Notes under the pieces: model-generated
What the model saw: only the letters and a program-made list of their open reading frames with translations
Databases searched by the model: none
What the model was told of the DNA's origin: nothing
Position numbers and translations under genes: made by a program
In this document: positions 55,470 through 64,000 of the stretch, one piece after another
Numbering within the stretch: the first letter of the stretch is position 1
How the letters are laid out: each line of letters opens with the position of its first letter
Source of the DNA: Photobacterium frigidiphilum
Lineage (GTDB): Bacteria; Pseudomonadota; Gammaproteobacteria; Enterobacterales; Vibrionaceae
Direction of reading: 5' to 3'
Assembly: GCF_003025615.1 (NCBI RefSeq)
Contig: NZ_PYMJ01000020.1
Span: 1 to 64,000, forward strand
DNA: 64,000 nucleotides

Positions 55470-55497
55470 AAAAAAGGACCATTAGGTCCTTAGTTTT
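55470..55497 (-). terminator. Terminator after the diguanylate cyclase
   Basis: AAGGACC / GGTCCTT with an ATTA loop, and T-rich flanks on both strands. Confidence 0.8.
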
Positions 55498-55521
55498 TAA
55501 TACATGATGAGGCTTAACATA

Positions 55522-56709
55522 TTAATTTATCGATATCTTTTCTGCTATTTTCAGACGCTCATCATTTTCATATTGAAGATCAATAGGATAGAAGTGGCTG
55601 CAATCTCGTCCGAAGTTTTTACATTTATAAAGCGCAAGATCTGCCCGTTCGAGCATTGAAGCTAAAGTATCGTTTTCAGAATAAGTTGAAATGCCAATAC
55701 ACGTAGTAATGCTAAGTGATTGATTTTCAATGTCGATAGGTAGTTTTAGCTCACGAATAGCCGTTAGCATTCGATTTGAAATTTTTATTGCTGTATCAGA
55801 GGGGCAATCGGGTAAGAATAAAATAAATTCTTCACCACCGTAACGGCCAAACAAATCCGTTTTACGAATTTTACCTTGCACGAAAGCGGTAAAGCCCGTT
55901 AGCACTTTGTCACCAACGCTATGCCCCCAAGTATCGTTAATACGCTTGAATTTATCAATATCAAAAAGTAATACAGAAAAAGGCTTATTATTTTGACTGC
56001 ACTCTATCATTGATTTTTTTCCGAGCCGTAAGAGCATCCGTCGATTATAAATACCGGTTAATGGGTCCAAAATAGCTTGGCGGTACAACCTCATCAGCAT
56101 ATGTAACTTTGATACTTGCGACCAAACTACCATTAACGCTAAAACACTTTGTAGCCAATAGATCGCTAAATACTCAGGTTTAAATAAATGACCTGTATAA
56201 TAATTTACTAAGATTTGAATAATGGCCGTAATAGAAAGCAAAGATAGGCTTTCTTTAAACGTGACAGGAAAAATGGTGAGTACAGCAACGTGAATAATAG
56301 GCAGTAGAGTATAGACATACCCGTACTTCAGGTTGCTATCGGGAAAATCCAATACCGCTAAACAATAGAGATAAAAAATATTCAAGGAAAGAGTGAGTAA
56401 TGCAATACAGAGTTGTATTTGCCTTAACGAATTATATTGATGCTTTTTTAGGGCAAGAAAGAAAAAGAAGCTACCCAGAAGTAATCGAGCAAACGTGATT
56501 TTTATACTTTGATCTGATGTTAAAAAGAGAATATCAAAGGGAATCCATAGAATAAGCAGTATGCCCAGCACGGTTGAAAGTATAATTATACGACTGCGAA
56601 GGTAATCACTTCGTGTGTTTTTAAAGCTTAAAGAGTGTAATCGAGAACTCCATAGATCATAGAAATGTGGCATCTTAAATATAATGTTTTTGACTGCATT
56701 TTCTCGCAT
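55522..56709 (-). CDS. Membrane-bound diguanylate cyclase (GGDEF)
   Basis: The 395-residue protein has about six N-terminal membrane helices (roughly 40-215), then a GGDEF domain that makes cyclic di-GMP. DPLTGIYNRRML opens the domain, the active site is RYGGEEF, and RKTD a few residues before it is the product-inhibition I-site (RxxD). No EAL domain. The membrane part has no recognised sensor family. It is transcribed alone. Confidence 0.9.
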   Translation of the reverse strand: MRENAVKNIIFKMPHFYDLWSSRLHSLSFKNTRSDYLRSRIIILSTVLGILLILWIPFDILFLTSDQSIKITFARLLLGSFFFFLALKKHQYNSLRQIQLCIALLTLSLNIFYLYCLAVLDFPDSNLKYGYVYTLLPIIHVAVLTIFPVTFKESLSLLSITAIIQILVNYYTGHLFKPEYLAIYWLQSVLALMVVWSQVSKLHMLMRLYRQAILDPLTGIYNRRMLLRLGKKSMIECSQNNKPFSVLLFDIDKFKRINDTWGHSVGDKVLTGFTAFVQGKIRKTDLFGRYGGEEFILFLPDCPSDTAIKISNRMLTAIRELKLPIDIENQSLSITTCIGISTYSENDTLASMLERADLALYKCKNFGRDCSHFYPIDLQYENDERLKIAEKISIN

Positions 56710-56869
56710 TAACCATACTCATTAGTTATTAGTCACTGAATTCAAAGCATTGAAGAAGAGAGGCGGACTAACTGAGGTATCAATAGAGTTGTCATTATTC
56801 AATTAATACGCATATGAAACAGTGATCTTAGTTCAGGAAATTTGATTAAAGGATAAAAATATTGATGCA

Positions 56870-56897
56870 TTCACATACGGATACAAGTTGGTATAAT
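56870..56897 (+). promoter_or_regulatory. Promoter of the 56922 gene
   Basis: TTCACA (56870-56875), 16 bases, then TATAAT (56892-56897) preceded by TGG, an extended -10. The start codon is 25 bases downstream. Confidence 0.6.
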
Positions 56898-56921
56898 CAA
56901 CCTCCATTTTTCTGAGACAGA

Positions 56922-57599
56922 ATGATCATGTTCACTGGCTACTTAATGTTTCTTATCCCTGCTTTACTAGGGGCACAATGTATTCTGACACTGGTGTTGA
57001 CTAAAGGTGAGATTTGCTCTGGTCAGCGTGGGCGAGTGCATAAAACACTTCCGATCATTCTTGCTGGCTGGCTTTTATGTGTAGTGACTCAACCGTTAGC
57101 AGTATTGCCGTTGCTCACTTTGGCTTTTTTCACGTTTAAAGTGAAAACAGGTAAAACGCGTGATGCGGGTCCTATTAAGATTCTGATGGCCTCGAATATG
57201 TTGGCTGCAATTAGCTGGTTAATGTTGATACCCACGATGACATTGCCTCAAGTGGGCATGAGCTTTATGGCAATAGCGTTGTTTGGCAGCCTATTAGCGC
57301 ACTTATTACTGACTCAAGCGAGAACTCGCCTTCAAGCGTTCCACCGTATTTTACCCTTTGTGGGTTTTGGCAGTGCAATTGCCTCGATTCTGTTCATGCT
57401 TTGGCAAGTCGGACGTATTGATGAAGCGACAGTAAGTACATTAACAACAAGCATAGTGGGCGCTTTAGTACTTATGTTGGTTGCGTTGTTAGTGTGGGCT
57501 GGTCATCTTTTATTGAGTCGCACTGTTAATCGTTGGCAGTTGCTGGGTGCATCGGCATTATTGGTGTTATCTGGCTCGATGCAATTGACTATCTTTTGA
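56922..57599 (+). CDS. Hypothetical multi-pass membrane protein (225 aa)
   Basis: The product is hydrophobic throughout with probably seven or so helices and short basic loops (GQRGRVHKT, KVKTGKTRDAG, RTRLQAFHR) that fit an inner-membrane protein. I do not recognise a family motif. The start could also be the ATG at 56928. It has an evident promoter upstream and a copy of the dispersed 19-base motif plus a terminator downstream. Confidence 0.65.
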   Translation: MIMFTGYLMFLIPALLGAQCILTLVLTKGEICSGQRGRVHKTLPIILAGWLLCVVTQPLAVLPLLTLAFFTFKVKTGKTRDAGPIKILMASNMLAAISWLMLIPTMTLPQVGMSFMAIALFGSLLAHLLLTQARTRLQAFHRILPFVGFGSAIASILFMLWQVGRIDEATVSTLTTSIVGALVLMLVALLVWAGHLLLSRTVNRWQLLGASALLVLSGSMQLTIF

Positions 57600-57720
57600 T
57601 GAGCAGATACTTGCTGGTTAAATCGATAATAACTGCGTTAGAAATTTTATAAGTAGAACCACTAGTTATTTCAATTTCTGTCTTGTTCTTATCGATTTTC
57701 CCTACGCAAACTTATGATTA

Positions 57721-57740
57721 TTTACTTATCCAGATTGGTA
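57721..57740 (+). repeat. Dispersed 19-base motif, copy 2
   Basis: TTACTTATCCAGATTGGTA, one base different from copies 1 and 3, lies 8 bases before a terminator stem. Confidence 0.7.
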
Positions 57741-57747
57741 TAGAGCT

Positions 57748-57780
57748 AAAAGCGCCTCTTTTTATAAAGGCGCTTTTTTT
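57748..57780 (+). terminator. Terminator after the 56922 gene
   Basis: AAAAGCGCCT / AGGCGCTTTT with a 10-base loop, followed by seven T. Confidence 0.9.
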
Positions 57781-57851
57781 ATATCAGTCTGCAGTGCGGG
57801 GTCTATTATTGTAAAAGGAGAACAATAAAAGTATCTGAGTTTGGAGGCGGT

Positions 57852-58040
57852 ATGGAAATCAATAACCTACTAAGAATGGATGGAAATATTGTTTTTAGTA
57901 TTATTAATGAACGGCTTAGATTAGAGTGTGACAGTGTTTCTGAGCTGGTAAGTCGTTATGAATTAGATGAAGCCGAACTTATCGAAAAAATGGATGAATA
58001 TGGTTTTCAGTATGATCCGCTTTCTAATCAATTTCGATAA
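57852..58040 (+). CDS. DUF4250 domain protein (62 aa)
   Basis: A short all-helical protein beginning NLLRMDGNIVFSIINERLR and ending GFQYDPLSNQFR, the start and end of the DUF4250 family as I recall it (NxxxMDPxxLxSxxNxxLR ... Y....NQF). Strong ribosome binding site TTGGAGG. Function is unknown. It lies between two copies of the 19-base motif and two terminators. Confidence 0.8.
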   Translation: MEINNLLRMDGNIVFSIINERLRLECDSVSELVSRYELDEAELIEKMDEYGFQYDPLSNQFR

Positions 58041-58066
58041 TCAGGCTGCTTAGCAAGGTATGCTAT

Positions 58067-58090
58067 TTACTTATCCAGAATGGTAGTACC
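58067..58090 (+). repeat. Dispersed 19-base motif, copy 3
   Basis: TTACTTATCCAGAATGGTA followed by GTACC, identical to copy 1 over 19 bases and similar beyond. It lies 27 bases after the DUF4250 stop and just before a terminator. Confidence 0.7.
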
Positions 58091-58093
58091 ACA

Positions 58094-58124
58094 AAAAACG
58101 ACCATTATTAGGTCGTTTTTTTAT
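58094..58124. terminator. Bidirectional terminator between DUF4250 gene and metR
   Basis: AAAAAACGACC / GGTCGTTTTTT with a 7-base loop and T runs on both strands. Confidence 0.9.
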
Positions 58125-58151
58125 ATGAGGAAGCCAGTTATTGGGGTATCT

Positions 58152-59063
58152 TTAAGCGGCTTTAATGCCATCTAAGTGTGTTTGGCATTGCTGCCTAGCT
58201 GTGGCAAAAAAAGCTTTTAGATAATGGCGATCATGCTCGGAAGCGCGAACCGCTGCAAATAAACGCCGCCATAGCCCTTTTCCTAATGGTTTACTGACAA
58301 TTAACCCTTGGCGAGCAAAGTCATGAATAGCCCAATTAGGCAACGCCGCCACCCCTAAACCGGCAGAGACCATTTGCACCAGCATTAATGTGTTATCGGC
58401 TTGCTTCCAAGCTTTGGGTTCAATGCCCGCGGGCTGTAGAAAGTGCTTCACCACATCTAATCGATTCTTTTGTACCGGATAACTCAACATTGTATGTTCG
58501 AGTAAGTCTTCAGGTTCAATCACTGCTTTATCTGCCAGTGGCGATTGGGGCGATACGACTAAACGCATCTCAAAATCAAATAAAGGCTCGTAATGTATTT
58601 CGTTGCGTTGCTGAATATCAGATGTGATAACTAAATCTAACTCACCAGCAGCGAGCGCAGGTATAGGTTCAAAGCCAAAACCAGAAGAAAAATCCAACGT
58701 CACAGAAGGCCAATGTATTTGATATTCCTTCAATGCCGGCATTAACCACTGAAAGCAAGAATGGCATTCAATCGCCATGTGCAAACGCCCATTTATATCT
58801 TCTTTAAGGCTGGCTAATTCATGCTCTGCTTTTGCCAAGCGCGGTAATATATCATTGGCGAGCCGAAGTAATATTTCACCTTCAGATGTGAATTTAACAG
58901 GGCGCGTTTTACGAAGAAAAAGCTGACCACCGATCCGCTGTTCTAAATCTTTTAATTGGTGTGACAATGCAGATTGTGTAAGGCACAAGGTATTTGCAGT
59001 CGCTGTTAGCGAACCGGTATCGCGAAGAACGGATAGGGTTCTTAGATGCTTAATTTCTATCAT
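58152..59063 (-). CDS. metR: Transcriptional activator MetR
   Basis: LysR-family activator of methionine genes, with homocysteine as co-effector in E. coli. The 303-residue protein starts MIEIKHLRTLSVLRDTGSLT with the helix-turn-helix continuing SQSALSHQLKDLEQRIGG, close to E. coli MetR (317). The divergent position to metE across a region with MetJ-type boxes makes the assignment firm. Confidence 0.94.
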   Translation of the reverse strand: MIEIKHLRTLSVLRDTGSLTATANTLCLTQSALSHQLKDLEQRIGGQLFLRKTRPVKFTSEGEILLRLANDILPRLAKAEHELASLKEDINGRLHMAIECHSCFQWLMPALKEYQIHWPSVTLDFSSGFGFEPIPALAAGELDLVITSDIQQRNEIHYEPLFDFEMRLVVSPQSPLADKAVIEPEDLLEHTMLSYPVQKNRLDVVKHFLQPAGIEPKAWKQADNTLMLVQMVSAGLGVAALPNWAIHDFARQGLIVSKPLGKGLWRRLFAAVRASEHDRHYLKAFFATARQQCQTHLDGIKAA

Positions 59064-59092
59064 GAAGTTTACTAACGTCCCTGTGTATTACA

Positions 59093-59105
59093 TGAATATA
59101 TTTAA
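59093..59105. promoter_or_regulatory. Possible MetR site
   Basis: TGAA-TATAT-TTAA matches the MetR consensus TGAA-N5-TTCA at 7 of 8 positions, 30 bp upstream of metR. Confidence 0.35.
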
Positions 59106-59121
59106 TGTACCTGTTAAATAT

Positions 59122-59145
59122 GGATGTGTAAACATCTAGACGTCT
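59122..59145. promoter_or_regulatory. MetJ operator (tandem met boxes)
   Basis: Three adjoining 8-base boxes GGATGTGT, AAACATCT and AGACGTCT lie between metR and metE. The last is a perfect met box and the others match at 5 and 6 of 8 positions. MetJ with SAM binds such tandem boxes cooperatively. Confidence 0.7.
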
Positions 59146-59317
59146 ATTCAGGTGTTGGGTTCATTTGTAACAACGCTTAAAAACACCTAATATTCCGCTA
59201 ACGTATTGATTATTAGTTTTCTTCATAATCATTCTGAATAATTCGATGTTGTTCATAATGATTACTTGCGTCATTGTTTAGCCATCCATACCGCTAAAGA
59301 CTCAGCAGGGAAAGACT

Positions 59318-61621
59318 ATGACAATAACAACAGAGAACAAAACAGTAACGCACATCCTCGGTTATCCACGAGTAGGCTCACAACGAGAATTAAAATTTGC
59401 ACAAGAAAAGTATTGGCGCGGTGAGATTGAGCAAAATGAATTAAAAGAAGTGGGTAGCTTACTGCGTCATCGTCACTGGGGCGATCAAGTGGGTGCAGGG
59501 TTAGATTATGTGTCTGTTGGTGATTTTGCTTGGTACGATCACGTACTCAACACCAGCATGCTGTTAGGTCACATTCCTAAGCGTCATGATAATGGCTTTC
59601 CTGATTTAGATACATTATTTCGCATTGCTCGTGGTAAAGCGCCAACAGGTTGCTCGTGTGCAGCATCTGATATGACTAAATGGTTCAATACTAACTATCA
59701 TTACATTGTTCCTGAGTTCACTGAAGACGATCAGTTCAATGTCAGTTGGCAGCAACTGTTTGAAGAAGTTGCTGAAGCCAAAAAAGCAGGGCACAAGGTT
59801 AAGCCTGTTCTTCTAGGCCCTGTATCTTACTTATGGCTAGGTAAAGAAAAAGAAGAAGGCTTTGACCGTTTATCTCTTCTTCCGCGTTTATTAGCAGCCT
59901 ATCAGCAAATTTTAAGTAAATTAGAAGCGTTAGGGGTGGAGTGGGTTCAGATTGATGAACCCGTACTAGCTTTAGAATTGCCTAAGCCATGGGCTGAATC
60001 ATTTAAGTTGGCTTACCAAGTACTGAATGGTAACACCAAGCTATTGCTAACCACGTACTTCGATAATATAACGCATCACCTTGATAAGATTGTAGAGTTG
60101 AACATCGACGGTTTGCATGTTGATTTATCTGCAGCACCAGAGCAGCTAAATGCAGTGGTAGATGCACTGCCAGAAAACTGGGTGTTATCGGCGGGTGTCG
60201 TGAATGGACGCAACGTGTGGCGTGCTGATTTATCGCATGTTCTTGACGTATTGCAGCCAGTGAAAGCGAAGTTAGGGCAGCGATTATGGGTTGGTAGTTC
60301 ATGTTCATTGCTTCATAGCCCAATCGATCTAGACCTCGAAACAGATTTATCACCAGAAGTGCGTCAGTGGTTGTCTTTTGCGAAGCAAAAATGCCGTGAA
60401 ATTTCTTTAGTGGCACAAGCGCTAGACGGTAATGATATCGCGATACAAGAATGTGCAAAATACAGTGCGCCGATCAAAGCACGTGCAACCAGCGCATTAG
60501 TTAATAATCCAGATGTTCGCCAGCGCACCAATGCAATAACAGCCGCGTTAGCCAAGCGTAAAGCACCGTATGCAGAACGTACTCGCCAGCAACGTGCAGC
60601 GCTTAATTTACCGCTATTACCGACAACGACCATTGGTTCTTTCCCTCAAACCAATGAAATTCGTACCCAACGTCGTGATTTCAAAGCGGGTTATCTTACT
60701 GAAGCTGACTACAACACTGCGTTAAAAGGGCACATCGCTGATGCCATTCAGCGCCAAGAAGATTTAGATCTCGATGTGTTTGTACACGGTGAAGCAGAAC
60801 GTAACGACATGGTGGAATACTTTGCAGAATTGCTGGAAGGCTTTGCTGTAACTCGATTTGGTTGGGTACAGAGCTACGGTTCTCGTTGTGTTAAACCTGC
60901 GGTTATTGTTTCTGATATTTACCGTGCAAAACCAATGACAATAGAGTGGACGACATACGCACAATCGTTAACTGACAAGTTAGTAAAAGGTATGCTTACA
61001 GGCCCTGTCACCATTCTGGGTTGGACATTCCCACGTGAAGATCTGTCTCGTGAAGGTATCGCGAATCAAATTGCTTTGGCATTGCGTGATGAAGTGTCGG
61101 ATCTGCAAGCGGCAGGCATAAAGATTATTCAGATTGATGAGCCAGCAATTCGTGAAGGTTTACCACTAAAAGAAAGCCAGTGGCAGGCGTACCTTGATTG
61201 GGCTGTGAATGCATTCAAGATTTCGGCAGCAAGTGCAGAACCACAAACACAAATTCATACTCACATGTGTTACAGCGAATTTAATCACATCATCAAATCA
61301 GTCGCCGCATTGGATGCCGATGTGATTACTATCGAAACATCACGTTCTGATATGGAATTGCTAAAAGCCTTTGAAGAATTTGATTACCCGAACGAAATTG
61401 GACCCGGCGTTTACGATATTCACTCGCCAAACATTCCATCGATTGAGCAAATTGTTCACTTAGTAGAAAAAGCTGAAACACTTATCCCAATTGAACGCCT
61501 ATGGATAAACCCTGATTGCGGACTAAAAACACGTAACTGGGAAGAAACAGAAGCCGCACTGCGTAGCATGGTAGAAGCGACGAAGAAATTACGTGAACAG
61601 TGGCAGGAAAAAGTGGTTTAA
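59318..61621 (+). CDS. metE: Cobalamin-independent methionine synthase
   Basis: MetE transfers the methyl group of 5-methyltetrahydropteroyltriglutamate to homocysteine. The 767-residue protein has the duplicated barrel layout of the family (E. coli 753). The zinc and substrate site is seen in [25 protein letters not shown] (His and Cys ligands) and [13 protein letters not shown] (Cys ligand). Start follows AGGGAAAG. Divergent from metR; SAM-MetJ repression and MetR activation are likely. Strong terminator downstream. Confidence 0.97.
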   Translation: MTITTENKTVTHILGYPRVGSQRELKFAQEKYWRGEIEQNELKEVGSLLRHRHWGDQVGAGLDYVSVGDFAWYDHVLNTSMLLGHIPKRHDNGFPDLDTLFRIARGKAPTGCSCAASDMTKWFNTNYHYIVPEFTEDDQFNVSWQQLFEEVAEAKKAGHKVKPVLLGPVSYLWLGKEKEEGFDRLSLLPRLLAAYQQILSKLEALGVEWVQIDEPVLALELPKPWAESFKLAYQVLNGNTKLLLTTYFDNITHHLDKIVELNIDGLHVDLSAAPEQLNAVVDALPENWVLSAGVVNGRNVWRADLSHVLDVLQPVKAKLGQRLWVGSSCSLLHSPIDLDLETDLSPEVRQWLSFAKQKCREISLVAQALDGNDIAIQECAKYSAPIKARATSALVNNPDVRQRTNAITAALAKRKAPYAERTRQQRAALNLPLLPTTTIGSFPQTNEIRTQRRDFKAGYLTEADYNTALKGHIADAIQRQEDLDLDVFVHGEAERNDMVEYFAELLEGFAVTRFGWVQSYGSRCVKPAVIVSDIYRAKPMTIEWTTYAQSLTDKLVKGMLTGPVTILGWTFPREDLSREGIANQIALALRDEVSDLQAAGIKIIQIDEPAIREGLPLKESQWQAYLDWAVNAFKISAASAEPQTQIHTHMCYSEFNHIIKSVAALDADVITIETSRSDMELLKAFEEFDYPNEIGPGVYDIHSPNIPSIEQIVHLVEKAETLIPIERLWINPDCGLKTRNWEETEAALRSMVEATKKLREQWQEKVV

Positions 61622-61684
61622 AGCCAAACATTGAAAGGGACAGAAAAGACATTTCTAGCTTTTAAATAGAAAATGTCAGATATA

Positions 61685-61733
61685 AAAAAGACGAGGCTGC
61701 TTAATATAAATAAGCAGTACTCGTCTTTTTTTT
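61685..61733. terminator. Bidirectional terminator after metE
   Basis: The outer stem AAAAGACGAG / CTCGTCTTTT encloses an inner CTGCTTA / TAAGCAG stem, with T runs on both strands. Confidence 0.88.
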
Positions 61734-61772
61734 CAATTCTGTACTTAGTACTTTCGATTGAATCCGAAAGAA

Positions 61773-62210
61773 TTACTTAATGCTGTTACGTTCAAATGTT
61801 AGCGTGTGGCTAGCATTCGTTAACGTCATTAGCTTGCCAGAAACGCTTACGTCGCTCCAGTCACTTAATGCTTTAGTCATTGTTTGTTCCATCGCCATTG
61901 CTGGTTCAGGACATGCCATCATCGTCATACCCATCTTTTCGATGCGTAGTTTGCCATCTTTAAGCTCAGCTTGACCGAAGTAACGATTACAACCAGAGTG
62001 ACCGTTAGCGCCTAAACCATCAGTTAATTCAAGGTTTGGTGCCTTGAACGGTTCAGGAAGATCAAGTGCTTTACTATCTACTTGAGTTAGCACCCAGTTG
62101 TTATTAACAAGATCACCTTCAGATGCCACTTTCGTTGCCTCAGAGTCATTGTTTGCACATGCTGCAAGAATGATAGGTAGTGCTAAAACAGCTAGTAAAC
62201 GTTTTTTCAT
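61773..62210 (-). CDS. hslJ: HslJ-like META-domain lipoprotein
   Basis: The start at 62210 follows AGGA and gives a 145-residue lipoprotein with lipobox ILAAC. The META domain follows with NNNWVLTQVDSKAL, GANGHSGCNRYFGQAEL and MGMTMMACPEPAMAMEQ, all HslJ hallmarks. In E. coli HslJ is a heat-inducible outer-membrane-associated lipoprotein linked to novobiocin resistance. The longer frame upstream is rejected because it hides the lipobox. Convergent with metE. Confidence 0.85.
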   Translation of the reverse strand: MKKRLLAVLALPIILAACANNDSEATKVASEGDLVNNNWVLTQVDSKALDLPEPFKAPNLELTDGLGANGHSGCNRYFGQAELKDGKLRIEKMGMTMMACPEPAMAMEQTMTKALSDWSDVSVSGKLMTLTNASHTLTFERNSIK

Positions 62211-62552
62211 TGTATGTATCCTAGAAATAATTATCGTCATTATATTGGCTAAATGCTGAACATACACTAACGAGAACAAAAATAAGGTAAGTTGGGTATA
62301 ATCCTAATGCTTAAAACTATTATCACAAAGAAAATAATAAGCAGTGTTAGAACGGTGTCATATCTTAAATGCTTTTTTATAAGAACCTAATAAAAAGTGC
62401 AGAATTAGAAACAAATGGTGTTATTTCTATATGTGTGTTTTGAACAATATAATAATTAACAAATAAATAGTTATAGTTCTATCTAACTAATTCATACGTC
62501 AAATGCAACAAGGGCGAATAGTGACATCCGCCTCTGTTTGAACTGTTGTTTT
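62211..62552. other. Intergenic stretch before the MscS gene end
   Basis: AT-rich 342-bp gap. It has a relic of the foldback-repeat end (TAAGTTGGGTATA, 62288-62300) and otherwise nothing recognisable. Confidence 0.45.
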
Positions 62553-64000
62553 TTACGTTTTTTTGTCGACCATGTGCAAATGTACATCTTGTTGTGGAAA
62601 TGGAATCGACAAGCCTTCACGGTCGAAACGCATCTTCACCTCGCGGGTTACATCCCAATACACGTCCCAGTAATCTTCTGTTTTTACCCAAGGGCGAACA
62701 ATAAAATCAACAGACGATGTATTTAACGTATGTAGCTTAATTGTTTTCTCTGGTTGACGTAGCACCATCGGGTGATCATCGATAATGTCATTTAATACCT
62801 TTTCTGCGAGCTCAACATCGTCGCTATAACCAATACCGAAAACCATATCAACCCGACGAACACGCTCATGGGTGACGTTCTTGATAATATCGCCCCAGAT
62901 TTTGCTGTTAGGTACAATAATAATTTGGTTATCAAAGGTTTTGATTGTGGTATTAACCAGGCTCATATGGCTAACCTTTCCCGATACACTACCAGCTTCT
63001 ACAAAATCACCGACATCAAATGGACGATAGATAAGTAGCATCATGCCTGACGCGAAATTTGATAGGGTATCTTGCAATGCAAAACCAATAATCACACCTG
63101 CAACACCGAAACCAGTCAGAATAGGGGCAAGGTTCAAGCCAACTTGAGATAACGCAATAAGTAAACCAATGAAGAACACGCCTTTACCAGACATCGAGAT
63201 AAAGAATTCTTGCATGAGTTGAGATAATTTTAAATTGGGAGACGATACTGCACGTTTAACCATTTTACGGGTGAGTTTTTTTAGTAAACGGAACACAAAA
63301 ATAATGGCGACAAAAATAAGGATCTTAAATAATATCTGTGGTGCATTTTGATAAATCCACAATGTAATGCCGCTAGTCCATGTTGCTATAATCGACATGA
63401 TGACTTTTGCATTCAACAAATCATTGGTTAGATTACCTGTAGATTCAAATAGTTGTTGCTTATATTTTGCAGTATCAAGCTTCATTTTATCCGCTAGCTG
63501 AACTAAAAACTGCAAGCTATCGGTATCACTCGCTACTTTTCGTTGGGCGAGTAAATGTAATAATTGTACCGAAGATTTTTCACCTTCAGATGCCGATTTT
63601 AACTGCTTGGCTAAAACTTCTTCTTGTTGGCTATCGAACGTTAAAGATGCAGACATAAACTCTAGGCGATGATCGATATCATCGATTAATGCTTGCACTT
63701 TTTCAGGTGATTCTTCGCCCAGTAGCTTTAACCATTGATAGTTAACCCATTGCTCACCTAATAAGCGGGTTGAAAATCGTCGAGCTTCATCAAGTTTTTT
63801 TTGTGCAATGAGTTTTTCTTCACTACTGGTTTTATCTAGGGTTATTTCACCTTCTTCGATTTTCTTTAAAAAGAAAGCCGACGCGTCAGCAATGAATGTA
63901 ACCTGCTGATGAACATGTTTTAGTAGAAGTGGTTGAGTTTCTTCTGTTCTATTTGAGATTAAGCTTTCTATAACGTCTCGAAGATCGTTATTTTTATTTA
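62553..64000 (-). CDS. MscS-family mechanosensitive channel, 5' end outside the window
   Basis: The frame stays open from the stop at 62553 to the right edge, so the gene is cut off by the window; a GTG at 63698 is internal, not the start. At least 482 residues are present: a long charged helical N-terminal part (EEKLIAQKKLDEARRFSTRL etc.), then membrane helices and the MscS core with GLLIALSQVGLNLAPILTGF, GVIIGFALQDTLSNFASG (pore helix) and LIYRPFDVGDFVEAG, and a C-terminal domain ending PFPQQDVHLHMVDKK. Channels of this type release solutes on hypo-osmotic shock. Confidence 0.9.
   Translation of the reverse strand, partial: NKNNDLRDVIESLISNRTEETQPLLLKHVHQQVTFIADASAFFLKKIEEGEITLDKTSSEEKLIAQKKLDEARRFSTRLLGEQWVNYQWLKLLGEESPEKVQALIDDIDHRLEFMSASLTFDSQQEEVLAKQLKSASEGEKSSVQLLHLLAQRKVASDTDSLQFLVQLADKMKLDTAKYKQQLFESTGNLTNDLLNAKVIMSIIATWTSGITLWIYQNAPQILFKILIFVAIIFVFRLLKKLTRKMVKRAVSSPNLKLSQLMQEFFISMSGKGVFFIGLLIALSQVGLNLAPILTGFGVAGVIIGFALQDTLSNFASGMMLLIYRPFDVGDFVEAGSVSGKVSHMSLVNTTIKTFDNQIIIVPNSKIWGDIIKNVTHERVRRVDMVFGIGYSDDVELAEKVLNDIIDDHPMVLRQPEKTIKLHTLNTSSVDFIVRPWVKTEDYWDVYWDVTREVKMRFDREGLSIPFPQQDVHLHMVDKKT

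Noticed and set aside
62291..62302. TATAAT box resembling a promoter of a plus-strand small RNA
   Set aside because: No -35 box at suitable distance and no terminator downstream; the sequence is better explained as a relic of the foldback-repeat end.

Overview
The window reads as chromosomal DNA of a marine gamma-proteobacterium of the family Vibrionaceae, most likely Photobacterium or a close relative. That placement is inference. It rests on the gene set (nrf ammonia-forming nitrite reduction, anaerobic glpABC, dcuC, metR/metE with a MetJ-type operator, many small DUF proteins typical of vibrios), the moderately AT-rich DNA, and short dispersed palindromic repeats. No phage, CRISPR array, plasmid functions or obvious genomic island were seen. 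The mobile DNA consists of an IS3-type transposase tail at the left edge, a solo IS end near 37.76 kb, and MITE-like foldback repeats.

Layout. 1-127: IS3-family transposase C-terminus and terminal repeat. 176-7787: respiratory nitrite reductase locus, with nrfA divergent from nrfB-C-D-E-dsbE-nrfF around a control region with FNR-like and NarP/NarL-like sites. 8.0-15.3 kb: alkylsulfatase, ppiB, small envelope proteins, kdgK and a sodium:alanine-type symporter behind a structured leader. 15.9-16.7 kb: tRNA cluster Cys-Gly-Leu-Gly with a promoter, followed by a degenerate tRNA-Gly with its own terminator. 16.8-20.8 kb: a DUF3012 lipoprotein missed by longer-ORF criteria, a 264-bp foldback repeat, then pxpABC followed by a gamma-glutamylcyclotransferase-like gene. 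20.9-32.5 kb: DUF3108 protein, acyl-CoA ligase, small proteins, pirin, secreted alpha-amylase, a Nudix-PAP2 fusion and a YdiJ-type D-2-hydroxyacid dehydrogenase. 32.6-48.7 kb: aqpZ, a LysR regulator divergent from a CDF-like transporter, NYN-domain protein, YggN-like protein, pldA, YgiQ-type radical SAM protein, CDGSH protein, dcuC, and a LysR/MFS divergent pair like E. coli ynfL/ynfM. 48.7-64 kb: chemoreceptor, glpABC, a diguanylate cyclase, a DUF4250 protein, metR/metE, an HslJ-like lipoprotein, and an MscS channel whose 5' end lies beyond the window.

Working together. Several units serve anaerobic respiration: NrfABCD reduces nitrite at the expense of menaquinol, NrfE/DsbE/NrfF attach the special heme of NrfA, GlpABC feeds electrons from glycerol-3-phosphate, and DcuC exports succinate. 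The pxpABC-GGCT cluster looks like a compact pyroglutamate-producing and -consuming module.

The most interesting unexplained signals are non-coding: a 19-base motif (three copies, each followed by a hairpin), a pair of near-identical hairpins in front of the CDF-like gene with the second abutting the Shine-Dalgarno, a complex leader before the alanine symporter, and the foldback repeat family. All annotation is from reading the sequence; no database search was possible.
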